A stretch of DNA of 64,000 nt from Bog-473 sp963787485 (lineage in GTDB: Bacteria; Actinomycetota; Acidimicrobiia; Acidimicrobiales; RAAP-2): NCBI GenBank assembly GCA_963787485.1, contig CAWBDF010000007.1, positions 1-64,000 on the forward strand. The letters run 5' to 3'. The notes beneath the pieces are model-generated. The model was not told the DNA's origin, ran no database searches, and saw only the letters and a list, made by a program, of their open reading frames with translations. Below, piece by piece: positions 24,941 to 34,775 of the stretch. How positions within the stretch are numbered: the first letter of the stretch is position 1; every line of letters starts with the position of its first letter. The position numbers were made by a program, and so were the translations under genes.

Positions 24941-27090
24941 ATGTCCACCACGATCGAACTTCCCGATCTCGCCGTTTCACAACCAACCTCGCCGACGCCA
25001 CCCCCGTCCACGCACCACACATTTGGCGAAGACAAGGGTGCGGGGCGAGACGCGAGGTGGGTCCGGCCGGCGCTCATCGCGCTGCTGGTCATCACGGCGT
25101 TCGCATATTTATGGGACCTGAGCGCCTCGGGCTACGCCAACAGCTTCTACGCGGCCGCCGTGCAGGCGGGCACGAAGAGCTGGAAGGCGTTCTTCTTCGG
25201 CTCGATCGATTCATCGAACTTCATCACCGTCGACAAGCCGCCGGCATCGCTGTGGGTCATGGAGCTTTCGGGGCGGATCTTCGGCTTCTCGAGCTGGAGC
25301 ATGCTCGCACCCCAAGCCCTGGCCGGTGTCGCCTCAGTCGGGATCCTCTACGCGACGGTCAAGCGCTGGTTCGGCGCGCCGGCCGGCCTGCTGGCCGGCG
25401 CGGTCTTGGCGTTGACACCGGTGGCGGCGCTGATGTTCCGCTACAACAACCCCGACGCGCTGCTCGTGCTGCTTCTCGTCGCGAGCGCCTACACCCTCAC
25501 CCGTGCGCTCGAGAAGGCCGGAACCCGCTGGCTCGTGGCTACCGGAGCGCTGCTCGGTTTTGCCTTCTTGGCCAAGATGATGCAGGCCTTCACCGTGGTT
25601 CCGGCGTTCTACTTCGTGTACCTTCTCGCGGCACCCACGTCGCTGGCTCGGCGCATCAAGCAGCTCGTGGTGTGCACCGGGGCCCTGGCCGTCGCCGCCG
25701 GCTGGTGGGTGATGACAGTCGCGCTTTGGCCGGTCGGGTCGCGGCCGATGATCGACGGCTCGCCCGACAACAGCATCTGGAACCTGATCTTCGACTACAA
25801 CGGATTCGGCCGGCTCGTGAGCAGCGGTGCGGGCGGAAGTGGAGGCGGATTCAGCGGAGCGACCGGCGTCTTCCGGCTGTTCAACGACCTTATGGGTGGC
25901 CAAGCATCATGGCTGTTGCCCGCCGCGCTGCTCGCGCTCGTGACGGGGTTGGTCGTGCGCTTCCGGGCGCCGCGCACCGATCGTACGAGGGCGGCGGTCC
26001 TGCTGTGGGGCGGGTGGCTGGTCGTGACCGGCGCGGTATTCAGCTTCGGACAGGGAGTCATCCACACCTACTACACCGTTGCGCTTGCCCCAGCCGTTGC
26101 CGCGCTGGTGGCCATCGGCGCGGTCCAGCTCTGGCAGTACCGCCAGCACATGCAGGCCCGGGTCATCGGAGCGCTGGGAATCGTGGGCACAGCGGCATGG
26201 AGCTACGAGCTGCTCAGTCGATCGCCCAGCTATGTCCCGTGGCTGCGGATCGTGGTGCTTGGCGCCGGCGTCCTGTCGGCCGTCGCTCTCGTGCTCGCCC
26301 CCCTCGCCACACGGTACGACCGCCATTTGACCCGTGCATGGGTCGGCCTCGGCCTGATCGCCTGCTTAGCCGGGCCGGCCGCATTCGTTGGCACGACGGT
26401 GACGACCGCCTACACCGGGAGCGTGCCGTCGGCGGGGCCCGCCGTCACGTCCGCCGTCACCGGCGGTGGGCCCCAAGGGGGCGGGGGCGGGGGTGCCCCG
26501 TCGGGCGCGAACGGCACGACCCGCACGGGCACTTCCCCGAGCTCAGGTTCGGCGCCCAGTGGTGCCCCCACGGGCTCGGCGTCTTCGGGAGCGTCGTCGG
26601 GAACCCGTCCGAGCGGGTCCAGCGGGACCCGTCCCACCGCGAGCTCAGGTACGACCACACCCGCCACCGGCGCCAAAAGCGGAACTCCGGCCGCCGGAGG
26701 TGCGGCGCCGGAGGAGATCCGGGGGGCGGGGGCGGTGGCCTCAGCACCTCCAGCGCACTCGTCCGCACGCTGGAGAAGGATGATGGCTCGTATCGCTGGG
26801 TCGCCGCCACCTTCGGCTCCCAGAGCGCCGCCAACCTCGAGCTCGCCACCAATGGTGACCCCGTCATGGCCATCGGCGGCTTCAACAACAACGGCGGCAA
26901 CCTCACGCTCGCCCAGTTCAAGGCATACGTCGCCGCTGGCGACATCCACTACTTCATCGCCTCGGGCGGTGGTGGTGCCGGTGGGGGCACGAGCGGCTCC
27001 GAGGCCGCCATCTCGAAGTGGGTTGCCGAGCACTACACATCGACCACCATCGGCGGTCAGACCGTCTACGACCTCACTGCCAACCGCTGA
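24941..27090 (+). CDS. GT-C family glycosyltransferase (ArnT/PMT-like), frameshifted
   Basis: From ATG 24941 the protein has about a dozen hydrophobic helices with the family motifs DKPPASLWVMELSGRIFG and FRYNNPDALLVLLLVASAY, typical of actinobacterial polyprenyl-phosphate-sugar transferases of the GT39/ArnT type. A Gly/Ser/Thr-rich linker follows, and then a C-terminal domain (GSYRWVAATFGSQSA, DPVMAIGGFNNNGG, AAGDIHYFIASGGG) that is normal for this family but lies in another frame. The switch falls between about 26690 and 26735, in a G-run, and fits loss of one base. Without correction the first frame runs on to 27187 with nonsense. The enzyme would add sugar to surface molecules on the outer face of the membrane. 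Confidence 0.85.
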
Positions 27091-27921
27091 CATGGAGACT
27101 TCGCACCGCAGTCTGAGCTCCGACAGGCTTGTCCACCCCGCGGAGGCGCCTCCCAACTCTGTGGCGACGGTTTGGTGGCGGCCATGACGACTGAGGGGCG
27201 CGGAGGACACATGCGGGTGCCCGCTGCTTCGACTTGAACGATTGGAGCCTGTGAACGAGTTGGTGGAGCTCTGCCAAGGGGTACTTCGGGGTGCCTTCGG
27301 AGACGCCATTGCTGAGGGCATGCTCGCCAACCCAAATCTCGCCATTGCATTCTCATTAGGACCCATTACCCGGACATGCGGCTCGATCGACCGGCGACCT
27401 ACTGACCGAGCGACCCCTCGACCACGAGCCACGGTGTCCAGTAGCTGTCCGTGTCCGCGCCCCAGCCGTCCTGCCGTGCATGGACAGCATCGGCTGGGAC
27501 CCTCACCACCCGCGCTGCCAGAGGCAGTGCGCCGGCGAGGGCGGCGCGGTTCGGGCGCGAATCCGACCGTCGCCGGGCTCTCGGCGCCCCGGCGCACTTC
27601 CTGACGCCCGAGGAGTCGTGGAAAAGGCGCCTTCGGCGGCTCAGGGGACAGCTGGACCGACGGGACTGACCCACGAGATCTGGACCACCATCGGGAGGCC
27701 GACCGGCTGCGACCCACCTGCAGTTGCACCCAGAGCAGCCAGGACGGCCGCCCAACGGATCCCATGCTCGCCAGCCGCAGCACGGGTTCCAGGTGGTGCC
27801 CAGAAGGGTCCTCGATTCTCAGCGGAGTTTCGGCTCTCCTTCGGCGGAGGTTCTTTCGGCCGCTGTCCAATACCTCCATCAGGTGGTGGGTATCGCCACA
27901 GACCCTACGAAAGGACCCGAA
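27091..27921. other. 830-bp stretch without a reliable gene
   Basis: Short frames exist on both strands, such as a plus frame starting near 27242 and a minus frame ending near 27399 with WTPWLVVEG. None has a good start or a recognisable family, and they overlap each other. Decayed genes are possible. The last 30 bases hold a likely ribosome site for the gene at 27922. Confidence 0.45.
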
Positions 27922-28314
27922 ATGGCAGGTCAAGAGAGCGCTGCGAGATCCCAGCACCCCCAGCCCGGGCTCGCACGAGACCGAGCGCTGGCACGGGTCC
28001 GCCACCTCACCGCCGCGACCGGGGTCACCGCAGCCGTTGCCGCAGCGGGACTCGGTTTGCTGGTCGCATCCGAGACGAAGACGGCGGCCACCACGAAGGC
28101 AGCCTCGTCAGCAACGACGTCGAAGTCGTCTACGTCGCCCGCGACCAACTCGTCCACCTCCACGTCGACAACGACCAACTCGTCCACGTCGGACGCGGCG
28201 TCGTCGGACTCGAGTTCGACTACCACGACGACGCCGAGCACGACGACCACCACGACGACCCCAGCAGCGTCTTCGACCAAGTCGAGCGCAAGCACCACCT
28301 CGGGCCAGACATGA
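27922..28314 (+). CDS. Membrane-anchored Ser/Thr-rich protein
   Basis: The ATG at 27922, after AAAGGACCC, opens a 130-residue protein. Residues 1-35 are charged, residues about 36-55 form one helix (TAAVAAAGLGLLVAS), and the remaining 75 residues are almost only Ser, Thr, Ala, Lys and Asp. No domain is recognisable. Similar anchored low-complexity proteins often stand before ApbE and flavin-linked membrane reductases. Its stop overlaps the ATG of the ApbE gene (ATGA), so it belongs to the redox operon. Confidence 0.65.
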   Translation: MAGQESAARSQHPQPGLARDRALARVRHLTAATGVTAAVAAAGLGLLVASETKTAATTKAASSATTSKSSTSPATNSSTSTSTTTNSSTSDAASSDSSSTTTTTPSTTTTTTTPAASSTKSSASTTSGQT

Positions 28315-29310
28315 CCACGATGACCAGCGAGCGACGCGTCATCGGCGAAATGTCGATCCACGACGAACCGGCACTGGCGAGTCGATCGATGCGGGCCATC
28401 GGCACCACTGCAACGGTGCTCGTCACCCGTCCCGATCGGGTCGATACGGCGCTGCAACTTGCTCAATGACGACCTGGCAGCCCTCGACATGGCCTGCAGC
28501 CGCTTCCGGGACGACTCAGAGATCAGGCGGGTCGAGGGATACAGCCTCGGGCGCCCCGTCACCGTCAGCCCCCTCCTCTTCGAAGCTCTCGAAGTGGCCT
28601 GCAACGTTGCCGTCCGGACCGCCGGCATCGTCGATCCGACGATCGGCTCCGCACTCGTCGAGCTTGGCTACGACCGCGACTTCGATGCGCTCGTCGATCG
28701 GCACCCGGCCGGCGACCACTTCGAACCCGCACCGGGGTGGTGGCAGATCCGCCTGGACCGCGGCGCCCGCACGGTTGCCATCCCTGCCGGCGTGCACGTC
28801 GATCTGGGTTCGACGGCGAAGGCCTTCGCGGCCGATCGGTCCGCACAGCGCATCGCCGCCGCGCTCGACTGCGGTGTCCTGGTCAACTTGGGTGGCGATG
28901 TCGCCATCGCTGGCCCGGCCCCGATTGACGGATGGGCGGTCGGGATCGCATCGCACTGCACAACGCCGACCGACGATGTCGACGTCGTCCTCGCGGTGCA
29001 CGCGGGAGGCGTCGCCACCTCGGGCACGACGGCGCGGACGTGGACCCGAAACGGCCGCCCGATGCACCACATCGTCGACCCGTGGACAGGTGAGCCGGCG
29101 TCTCCGGTCTGGTCGTTGGTGTCGACGCTCGCTCCGAGCTGCGTGGAGGCCAACGCGTGGAGCACGGCCGCCATCGTGTGGGGCGACGACGCCGTCGGCA
29201 ACCTCGGCGAACACGGCGTTCCCGCCCGACTGGTCGATCGCCTCGGCGACGTCACCCATGTCGGCCAGTGGCCCGTGGAGTCATCCAAGAGCGAAGGGCA
29301 GGTTCTGTGA
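28311..29310 (+). pseudogene. apbE: FAD:protein FMN transferase (ApbE), frameshifted
   Basis: The ATG at 28311 starts a frame with the ApbE opening SRSMRAIGTTATVLV but hits TGA at 28467-28469. The rest continues in the next frame from about 28459: DMACSRFRDDSEI, then HVDLGSTAKAFAADRSAQRI (flavin-binding region), LVNLGGDVAIAG and GVATSGTTARTW with a downstream HHIVDPWTG. Removing one base near 28461 rejoins the two halves as ALQLLNDDLAALD. ApbE attaches FMN to Thr/Ser of partner proteins in membrane redox complexes. Either the gene is recently broken or the sequence carries an error. It overlaps the genes on both sides. Confidence 0.82.
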
Positions 29311-30017
29311 TGTCGTCCACCACGATCTGGTACACCATGAGAGCCTCGGGTGTCGTCGCCCTCGTCCTGCTCAGCGCCACGATGACACTGGGCATCCTCA
29401 CCGCCGGGCGCGCGAAGTCCCGCACCTGGCCGGCGTTCGCGCAAGCCGATCTGCACAAGCGGATCTCCATCATTGCGATGGTGTTTCTGACGCTGCACGT
29501 GGTCACCGCCGTGCTGGACACGTACGTGCACGTCGGATGGGCGGCCCTCGTCGTGCCGTTCGCCTCCGGGTACCGACCGTTCTGGGTCGCCCTGGGAACG
29601 GTCAGCGTCGACCTCATCCTTGCACTGGCGATCTCAGGGGCTCTGCGCCAGCGCATCAGCGCCCGGACGTGGCGGGCCATCCACTGGGTCGCCTACGGCA
29701 GCTGGCCGGTGGCGATGGCCCACTCGCTCGGGATGGGCACCGACGCCGCTCAGCTGTGGATGGACGCCCTGGCGGGGATCTGCGCCTTCGGTGTCGTCTC
29801 TTCGCTGGCCTGGAGGATCCATGCGGCCCGCACGGTCCGAAGGGTCATCACGACCGACGGAGCCGGGGCCCGGGTCAGGGCCCGGACGAGCGCATCCACC
29901 GATCGCCGCATGGTGGTCAGCACAACACACGCAGCGCTGGCTCGGCCGACTCCTACTTCCCCGGCATTGGCCCCGACGCACCACGCCTCTCTCCGCACAC
30001 AACCCGAAAGGACGTAG
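29310..30017 (+). CDS. Ferric-reductase-like transmembrane protein
   Basis: The 235-residue protein (ATG 29310, overlapping the preceding TGA) has about six hydrophobic helices. Paired His residues suited to heme are seen in QADLHKRISIIAMVFLTLHVV, and more in TWRAIHWVAYGSWPVAMAHS, as in ferric-reductase-like (cytochrome b561/MsrQ-type) domains. A disordered basic, Thr-rich tail ends the protein. It likely carries electrons across the membrane to the flavin or iron-sulfur partners encoded next to it. Confidence 0.82.
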   Translation: MSSTTIWYTMRASGVVALVLLSATMTLGILTAGRAKSRTWPAFAQADLHKRISIIAMVFLTLHVVTAVLDTYVHVGWAALVVPFASGYRPFWVALGTVSVDLILALAISGALRQRISARTWRAIHWVAYGSWPVAMAHSLGMGTDAAQLWMDALAGICAFGVVSSLAWRIHAARTVRRVITTDGAGARVRARTSASTDRRMVVSTTHAALARPTPTSPALAPTHHASLRTQPERT

Positions 30018-30019
30018 AT

Positions 30020-31306
30020 ATGACCACCCTCACCGCCACCCGCACGGGTCGGCTGCTCACCGCAGACGGCGCCCAGACCACGCTCGGCGACCACCTTGCG
30101 ATCCACGGACCACTGTCGCTAGCGGGTGACACGGAGGACGCATCGCGGTCCCGGTTCTTCGAGGAGATCGCCGCGTCGGGCCTCTTCGGACGTGGCGGCG
30201 CCGCGTTCCCCACGTCCCGCAAATGGGAGACGATGTCGCGCTCGAGACGGCGGCCGGTGGTCGTCGTCAACGCGATGGAGGGTGAACCCGCCAGCTCGAA
30301 GGACCACGTGCTGCTGACCCGATTGCCCCACCTCGTCCTTGACGGGGCCGAGGTGGCGGCCAACGCGGTCAATGCCTCCGAGATCAAGGTTTGCGTCGCA
30401 GCGGACAACGCGGTCGCCGCGACGTCCATGGAGCGCGCCGTCGCGGAACGCAGGAGATCCGGACTCGTGCGATGCCCTGTCACGGTGCATCGCCCGCCCG
30501 GTCGCTATGTGGCCGGCGAAGAATCCGCCTTGGTGAGTTGGCTCGACAAGGGCCGGGCGCTGCCCGCCTTCCGGCCCGACAAGTCGGTGCCGCTCGAGCT
30601 CTCGCGCCGACCGGCCCTCGTGCACAACGCCGAGACGATGTCCCAGATCGCCTTGATCGCACGCAACGGCGCCGCATGGTTCCGCCAACGGGGAACCGTC
30701 GAGGCGCCGGGGTCGTCGCTCGTGACCATCAGCGGGGCGGTGGACGCACCCGGCGTGTTCGAAGTGGAGCTGGGCACGCCACTCTCCGAGATGCTCGGGT
30801 GGGCCGGCGTCAACGCAGAACTCTCCGGCGTGCTCCTCGGCGGCTACGGAGGAGCCTGGCTCGAGACGTCGCTAGTCGACGTGCCCTACACCCCCGCCGC
30901 CCTGTCCGCCGCCGGCGCGACGCTGGGCGTAGGCATCGTGATCGCGCTCCCCGCAACGTCGTGCGGGCTCTGCGAGACCGCTCGCATCGCGAAATACATG
31001 GCCGGGCAGAGCGCAGGGCAGTGCGGTCCCTGCGTCTTCGGGCTGCCGGCACTGGCCTCGGATCTCGAACAGCTGGCGCTCGGCCGTGCCGAGCCCGACC
31101 TGGTCGAACGGATCTGGGCCCGGGCCGACGCCATAGAAGGCCGAGGTGCCTGCCGGCACCCCGATGGTGTCGTCCGTCTCGTGCGCAGCGCTCTCGACGT
31201 ATTCGCGGACGATGTCCTGGCCCACGCCCAGGGCCGACCCTGCGCCGGGGTCAAGGCGCGCAGCGTCCTTCCCGAAGGAACCACGCACGCAAGGAGGATC
31301 TCATGA
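30020..31306 (+). CDS. NuoF-like iron-sulfur flavoprotein
   Basis: The 428-residue protein has the complex-I 51-kDa-type FMN site (GLFGRGGAAFPTSRKWE and VNAMEGEPASSKDH), a SLBB-like region (TISGAVDAPGVFEVELGTPL), and a C-terminal cluster site with two CxxC pairs (TSCGLCETARI and GQCGPCVFGLPAL). It resembles NuoF and RnfC relatives used outside complex I. ATG 30020 follows AAAGGACG, three bases after the membrane protein gene. It probably takes electrons from NADH or a similar donor and passes them to the ferredoxin and membrane heme protein. Confidence 0.87.
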   Translation: MTTLTATRTGRLLTADGAQTTLGDHLAIHGPLSLAGDTEDASRSRFFEEIAASGLFGRGGAAFPTSRKWETMSRSRRRPVVVVNAMEGEPASSKDHVLLTRLPHLVLDGAEVAANAVNASEIKVCVAADNAVAATSMERAVAERRRSGLVRCPVTVHRPPGRYVAGEESALVSWLDKGRALPAFRPDKSVPLELSRRPALVHNAETMSQIALIARNGAAWFRQRGTVEAPGSSLVTISGAVDAPGVFEVELGTPLSEMLGWAGVNAELSGVLLGGYGGAWLETSLVDVPYTPAALSAAGATLGVGIVIALPATSCGLCETARIAKYMAGQSAGQCGPCVFGLPALASDLEQLALGRAEPDLVERIWARADAIEGRGACRHPDGVVRLVRSALDVFADDVLAHAQGRPCAGVKARSVLPEGTTHARRIS

Positions 31307-31533
31307 GCAGGTCGAGAGGAAGCACCGTTCGTCTCCGGGTCGATCCGGTAGCTTGCGACGCGTTTGGCTACTGCGCCGAGCTGTTGCCCGAGCACGTGAC
31401 GCTCGACGAATGGGGCTATCCCGTCGTGAACGGAGCACCGGTCGATGCTGAGCTGGTCGCCTTGGCCACCCGAGCCGTCAGCGAGTGTCCACGTCGGGCC
31501 CTCCGACTCGAGCGGCACACCGCCCCGTCCTGA
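31303..31533 (+). CDS. Three-cysteine ferredoxin
   Basis: The 76-residue protein follows AAGGAGG and overlaps the NuoF-like stop by four bases (ATGA). Its only cysteines are Cys18 and Cys24 (CDAFGYC) and Cys62 (CPRRAL), the pattern of small 3Fe-4S or three-Cys-ligand ferredoxins common in actinobacteria. It is the likely soluble electron carrier of this operon. Confidence 0.87.
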   Translation: MSRSRGSTVRLRVDPVACDAFGYCAELLPEHVTLDEWGYPVVNGAPVDAELVALATRAVSECPRRALRLERHTAPS

Positions 31534-31944
31534 ACCGCGGAATCGCCCGGCTACCAAAGAGACAAAGACAGAGGCTTCGGGGATTGAGCCATTACCCGGG
31601 CCGGTGCCATCTCGGCCACGAATTGTTCGAGTTCATTGGGCGCCGCGGTGTGCAGCGCCGCCATTCACCCTGCTCGAGCGTGATCGCTTCGAGAGATCGG
31701 CCAAGAGATGTGGCGATCGCCCTTCGGCGTGTCGAGTGAATCCGCTGTCCGATGAGGCTGCGATCGGCGACCTTGGGTTGAAGGTTGACGTCCTCTCCCG
31801 ACGGTGGCGTGGTTCGGTGCCCTGCGCGTGAGGCGGGACAAGATGTGCCGGATTCACGGTTTTCTCTCATCGCACCTTCAGCGGGATCCGGTCCAATGCT
31901 CCTATGAACCGCCTCACGGTGCTCATTCGAGAGGAGAAGATCCG
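31534..31944. other. Intergenic stretch, promoter region of the protease gene presumed
   Basis: The 411 bases hold no convincing gene on either strand. The final bases carry GAGGAGAAG, the ribosome site of the HtrA gene. Confidence 0.45.
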
Positions 31945-33450
31945 ATGACCGACCGCACGTTCGATGTATCCAATGACACGCATGACGACAAGGACACACG
32001 AGGCATCACTGTGCCTGTCGGCATCGAAGAGGAGGGCGATGTGCCCTCGGCGCCGATCGCGCCGCCGGGACCCGCGGGCGAACCTGATCTGCATCCGCCA
32101 AACCGATCCACCCTGGCCGCCTCGGACCCGGCGACCCCTTCGTCACGGCCACCAGATGACCCGTACGAGGTCGGCGGAACAGCCGCGACCCCAGGGGTGT
32201 TCGGGACGAGCGACAGTGCAGGCCTTGGTGATGCTCCGATGGATGAGATCGCCTTGGGCGAGGCGCCACCTTCATCGAGTTCTCCAGCTCGCCGAACTCG
32301 CCGTCTGCACAAGGGCGTGCTCGTAAGCGCCGCGGCCGCCGTCACTCTCGCCGCTGGTCTCGGTCTCGGTCATCTGGTCTGGAGGACCAGCGCTTCCTCG
32401 GGATCGGGTTCATCGACGTCGGCGTCTCGCACATCGAAGACGGGGAGCTCCTCGGGGACGTCCGGCTCGTCGGCGTCAGACGTCGCCGGATCGAGCAATC
32501 TCTCCTCTGTTGCCGACGAGGTGGACCGAGGACTCGTCGACATCGACACGACTCTCGGCTATGCAGGAGAAGAGGCCGCCGGCACAGGAATGGTGCTCAC
32601 TTCCTCAGGTGAGATACTCACCAACAACCACGTGATCGCCGGCGCGACTTCGATCCGCGTCACCGACATCGGCAATGGCAAGACTTATTCGGCCTCGGTG
32701 GTGGGCTACGACGAGACGCTGGACATTGCCGTCCTGCAGCTCCAAGGTGCCTCCGGGCTGCAAACGATATCCATTGGAAACTCATCCACTGCCGCCATAG
32801 GCGAGACCGTGATCGGAATCGGAAACGCCGGCGGTACGGGTGGTACTCCGAGCGCGGCCAGCGGGGCGGTCACCGCCCTTGACCAATCGATCACCGCCAG
32901 CGACGAAGCAGACGGAAGCTCAGAGCAACTCGCGAATCTCATCGAGATGAATGCCGACATTCAAGCGGGTGATTCCGGCGGCCCGCTGGTCAACAGTTCC
33001 GGCGAGGTGATCGGGATGGACACCGCGGCCTCTGAGGGCTTCTCGTTCCAGACTGCGGGGTCGTCGGGCATCCAGAGCTACGCGATCCCGATCAACGAGG
33101 CGCTCACGATCGCGAAGGACGTCGAAGCCGGATCCTCTTCTTCGACGGTGCATATCGGCACCACGGCGTTCTTAGGGGTAGAGATCGACAGCAACGCCAC
33201 TGACGGTGGCACGTCGACGTCGGGAGCGGTCGTGGCGGGAGTGGTCACCGACTCACCGGCCTCGGAGGCCGGTATTGCGACAGGTTCCGTGATCACCTCG
33301 CTTGACGGGCACGTGGTCGATTCGGCTGATGCACTTTCCCAACTGCTCGAGGCATACCACTCCGGCGCCACGGTCACGATTGAGTGGACGAACAGCTCAG
33401 GACAGTCAATGACGGCAGCCGTCGTGCTGTCGTCTGAACCTGCCGCATAG
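31945..33450 (+). CDS. HtrA/DegP-type serine protease, membrane-anchored
   Basis: The 501-residue protein has a long acidic and Pro-rich cytoplasmic N-terminus (about residues 1-120), one membrane helix (VLVSAAAAVTLAAGLGLGHLV), a Ser-rich linker, a trypsin-like domain with His229 (LTNNHVIAG), Asp260 (ETLDIAVLQL) and Ser344 (QAGDSGGPLV), and a C-terminal PDZ domain (about residues 395-500, FLGVEID, GVVTDSPASEAGI). All triad residues are present. It acts outside the membrane on misfolded proteins. The start follows GAGGAGAAG. Confidence 0.93.
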   Translation: MTDRTFDVSNDTHDDKDTRGITVPVGIEEEGDVPSAPIAPPGPAGEPDLHPPNRSTLAASDPATPSSRPPDDPYEVGGTAATPGVFGTSDSAGLGDAPMDEIALGEAPPSSSSPARRTRRLHKGVLVSAAAAVTLAAGLGLGHLVWRTSASSGSGSSTSASRTSKTGSSSGTSGSSASDVAGSSNLSSVADEVDRGLVDIDTTLGYAGEEAAGTGMVLTSSGEILTNNHVIAGATSIRVTDIGNGKTYSASVVGYDETLDIAVLQLQGASGLQTISIGNSSTAAIGETVIGIGNAGGTGGTPSAASGAVTALDQSITASDEADGSSEQLANLIEMNADIQAGDSGGPLVNSSGEVIGMDTAASEGFSFQTAGSSGIQSYAIPINEALTIAKDVEAGSSSSTVHIGTTAFLGVEIDSNATDGGTSTSGAVVAGVVTDSPASEAGIATGSVITSLDGHVVDSADALSQLLEAYHSGATVTIEWTNSSGQSMTAAVVLSSEPAA

Positions 33451-33479
33451 GACGAAGCTCGAGGCGAGAAGGAGGATCC

Positions 33480-33539
33480 GTGAAGAGAAGAATCGGGCTC
33501 AGAGATCCGCCAAGCTGCGGCCTGGAAGGCCGAAGCTGA
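33480..33539 (+). CDS. Possible 19-residue leader-like ORF with strong ribosome site
   Basis: GAAGGAGGATCC is followed by GTG and a short frame MKRRIGLRDPPSCGLEGRS. Nothing in the peptide is recognisable. The strong ribosome site makes it worth listing, but it may be the start of a decayed gene. Confidence 0.2.
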   Translation: MKRRIGLRDPPSCGLEGRS

Positions 33540-34584
33540 TCTCCGCAGAGCTGTTGAGGAGGCTCCTGGGGAGCGTCGCCAACCCGGGGTACCAGCTCCC
33601 GAGCTGGCCCTTGCTGGTGTGGGCGTCGCTGAAAGCTCGATGACAGTGCGCGACGCTCGGGGTCTGAAAGAGAAGACGATGGTGGAGGTGAGCGGACTCG
33701 AACCGCCGACTTCTACGATGCGAACGTAGCGCTCTACCAGCTGAGCTACACCCCCGGGGCAGCCGCCAGAATAGTCCGCTCGCGCCGATACCCAGAATGC
33801 GGGTTCGCCCCCCGTCCCGGGCGCCCCGGTCGGGTGAGCACCTCGAGCGCGCCGCCACGCTCCGGGGCATGTCGTATTCGTCGTCGCCATCGTCGGCGAA
33901 CTCGTCCCACGCTCCGGGGAGGCCGGCCGTCGCCCAACCGGTCGGTGCGACCGCCACCGCTCCGCCGTGGCTGGCGCGGCGAGAGCGCCGGCGCTCCTGC
34001 TCGGCCTCGAGCTCCTTGGCGTACGCCATGAGGCCCACAAGAGCGACCGCGGCCAACCCGGTGAGCGCGGTGAACAGCCAGGCAATGTGCATACGGGGGA
34101 ATATCCCGATCACCGCGGTGGAGATCGCCACCCCACCCAGGCAGCGCAACAAGGTGGTGCACCGGCGACGCGCCTGCTGACGGCGGAACACCCGCACGTC
34201 GGCCCCGCCCGGCGGCACACAGGCCGGCTCGGGCCGATCGAGCACGCCGATTCGCTCGTAGTGGCCGCCATCCCGGTCGTCGACGTCCGCCGTGGTCGCA
34301 TCGTCGGTCGGACGGAGCAGCACGAGCTTGGGACGCGCCGTGTCCACTGTCGACTCCACTGTCGACAACTGAGCGTCAGCCGTCTGCACACCGGGGAACG
34401 CGGTGTGCAGACGGTAGGCGGGCTCGACGGACTTCGGCCCGGCGTGCTCGAGCAATTGGAGTTGATGATGGAAATGGTCGATAGATCCAGCTCCTTGGCG
34501 CTCGCCGAACCGGCGCCACACGCTCGGAGCGAGCACGGCCGCCCACAACAGAACTACGAGGATCAGCAAGATCACAATCGTCAC
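33499..34584 (-). CDS. Two-helix membrane protein; frame reads into the tRNA gene
   Basis: GTG 34584, just after GGGGAG, gives TIVILLILVVLLWAAVLAPSVW as an N-terminal helix. A polar linker follows, then two close helices (LLRCLGGVAISTAVIGIF and WLFTALTGLAAVALVGLMAYAKE), and an acidic tail DEFADDGDDEYDMPR. Beyond about 33850 the frame continues through the tRNA-Ala on the same strand to a stop at 33499, which cannot be genuine. The true C-terminus probably lies before the tRNA, lost by a point change or frameshift. No family is recognised. Confidence 0.55.
   Translation of the reverse strand: MTIVILLILVVLLWAAVLAPSVWRRFGERQGAGSIDHFHHQLQLLEHAGPKSVEPAYRLHTAFPGVQTADAQLSTVESTVDTARPKLVLLRPTDDATTADVDDRDGGHYERIGVLDRPEPACVPPGGADVRVFRRQQARRRCTTLLRCLGGVAISTAVIGIFPRMHIAWLFTALTGLAAVALVGLMAYAKELEAEQERRRSRRASHGGAVAVAPTGWATAGLPGAWDEFADDGDDEYDMPRSVAARSRCSPDRGARDGGRTRILGIGASGLFWRLPRGCSSAGRALRSHRRSRRFESAHLHHRLLFQTPSVAHCHRAFSDAHTSKGQLGSWYPGLATLPRSLLNSSAEISFGLPGRSLADL
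33680..33755 (-). tRNA. tRNA-Ala (anticodon CGC)
   Basis: On the minus strand the gene begins GGGGGTGTAGCTCAGCTGG and ends CACCTCCACCA, with the CCA encoded. The acceptor stem pairs GGGGGTG with CACCTCC (one G-T), the D-arm is AGCTCAGCTGGTAGAGC, the anticodon stem CTACG/CGTAG encloses TTCGCAT, and the T-arm has GGTTCGAGTCC. All arms fold normally. Confidence 0.96.
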
Positions 34585-34775
34585 TCCCCGACCCGACGAC
34601 CTACCTTCGCTCTCGGCAAAAAGCCTAATGAGCTGCTTGTTCGAAATGGTGGATGGTGGGGGAAATGCACCGTGCCGACCCAATCGGCAATCCCTCGCTG
34701 GTCCCGTTTGTACCTGGCCCGAACCGGTGACGCAAGGCGCCCGGTCCGACCCAGGTCAGCGCCGCGGGAACGACC

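Noticed and set aside
27242..27604. Candidate 120-residue plus-strand gene
   Set aside because: The start has no ribosome site, the second half is Arg/Pro-rich like a shadow frame, and overlapping minus frames are equally plausible.
28090..28310. Simple-sequence DNA repeat rich in ACG/ACC
   Set aside because: It is explained by Ser/Thr-rich coding in the anchored protein gene; no exact repeat unit is kept.
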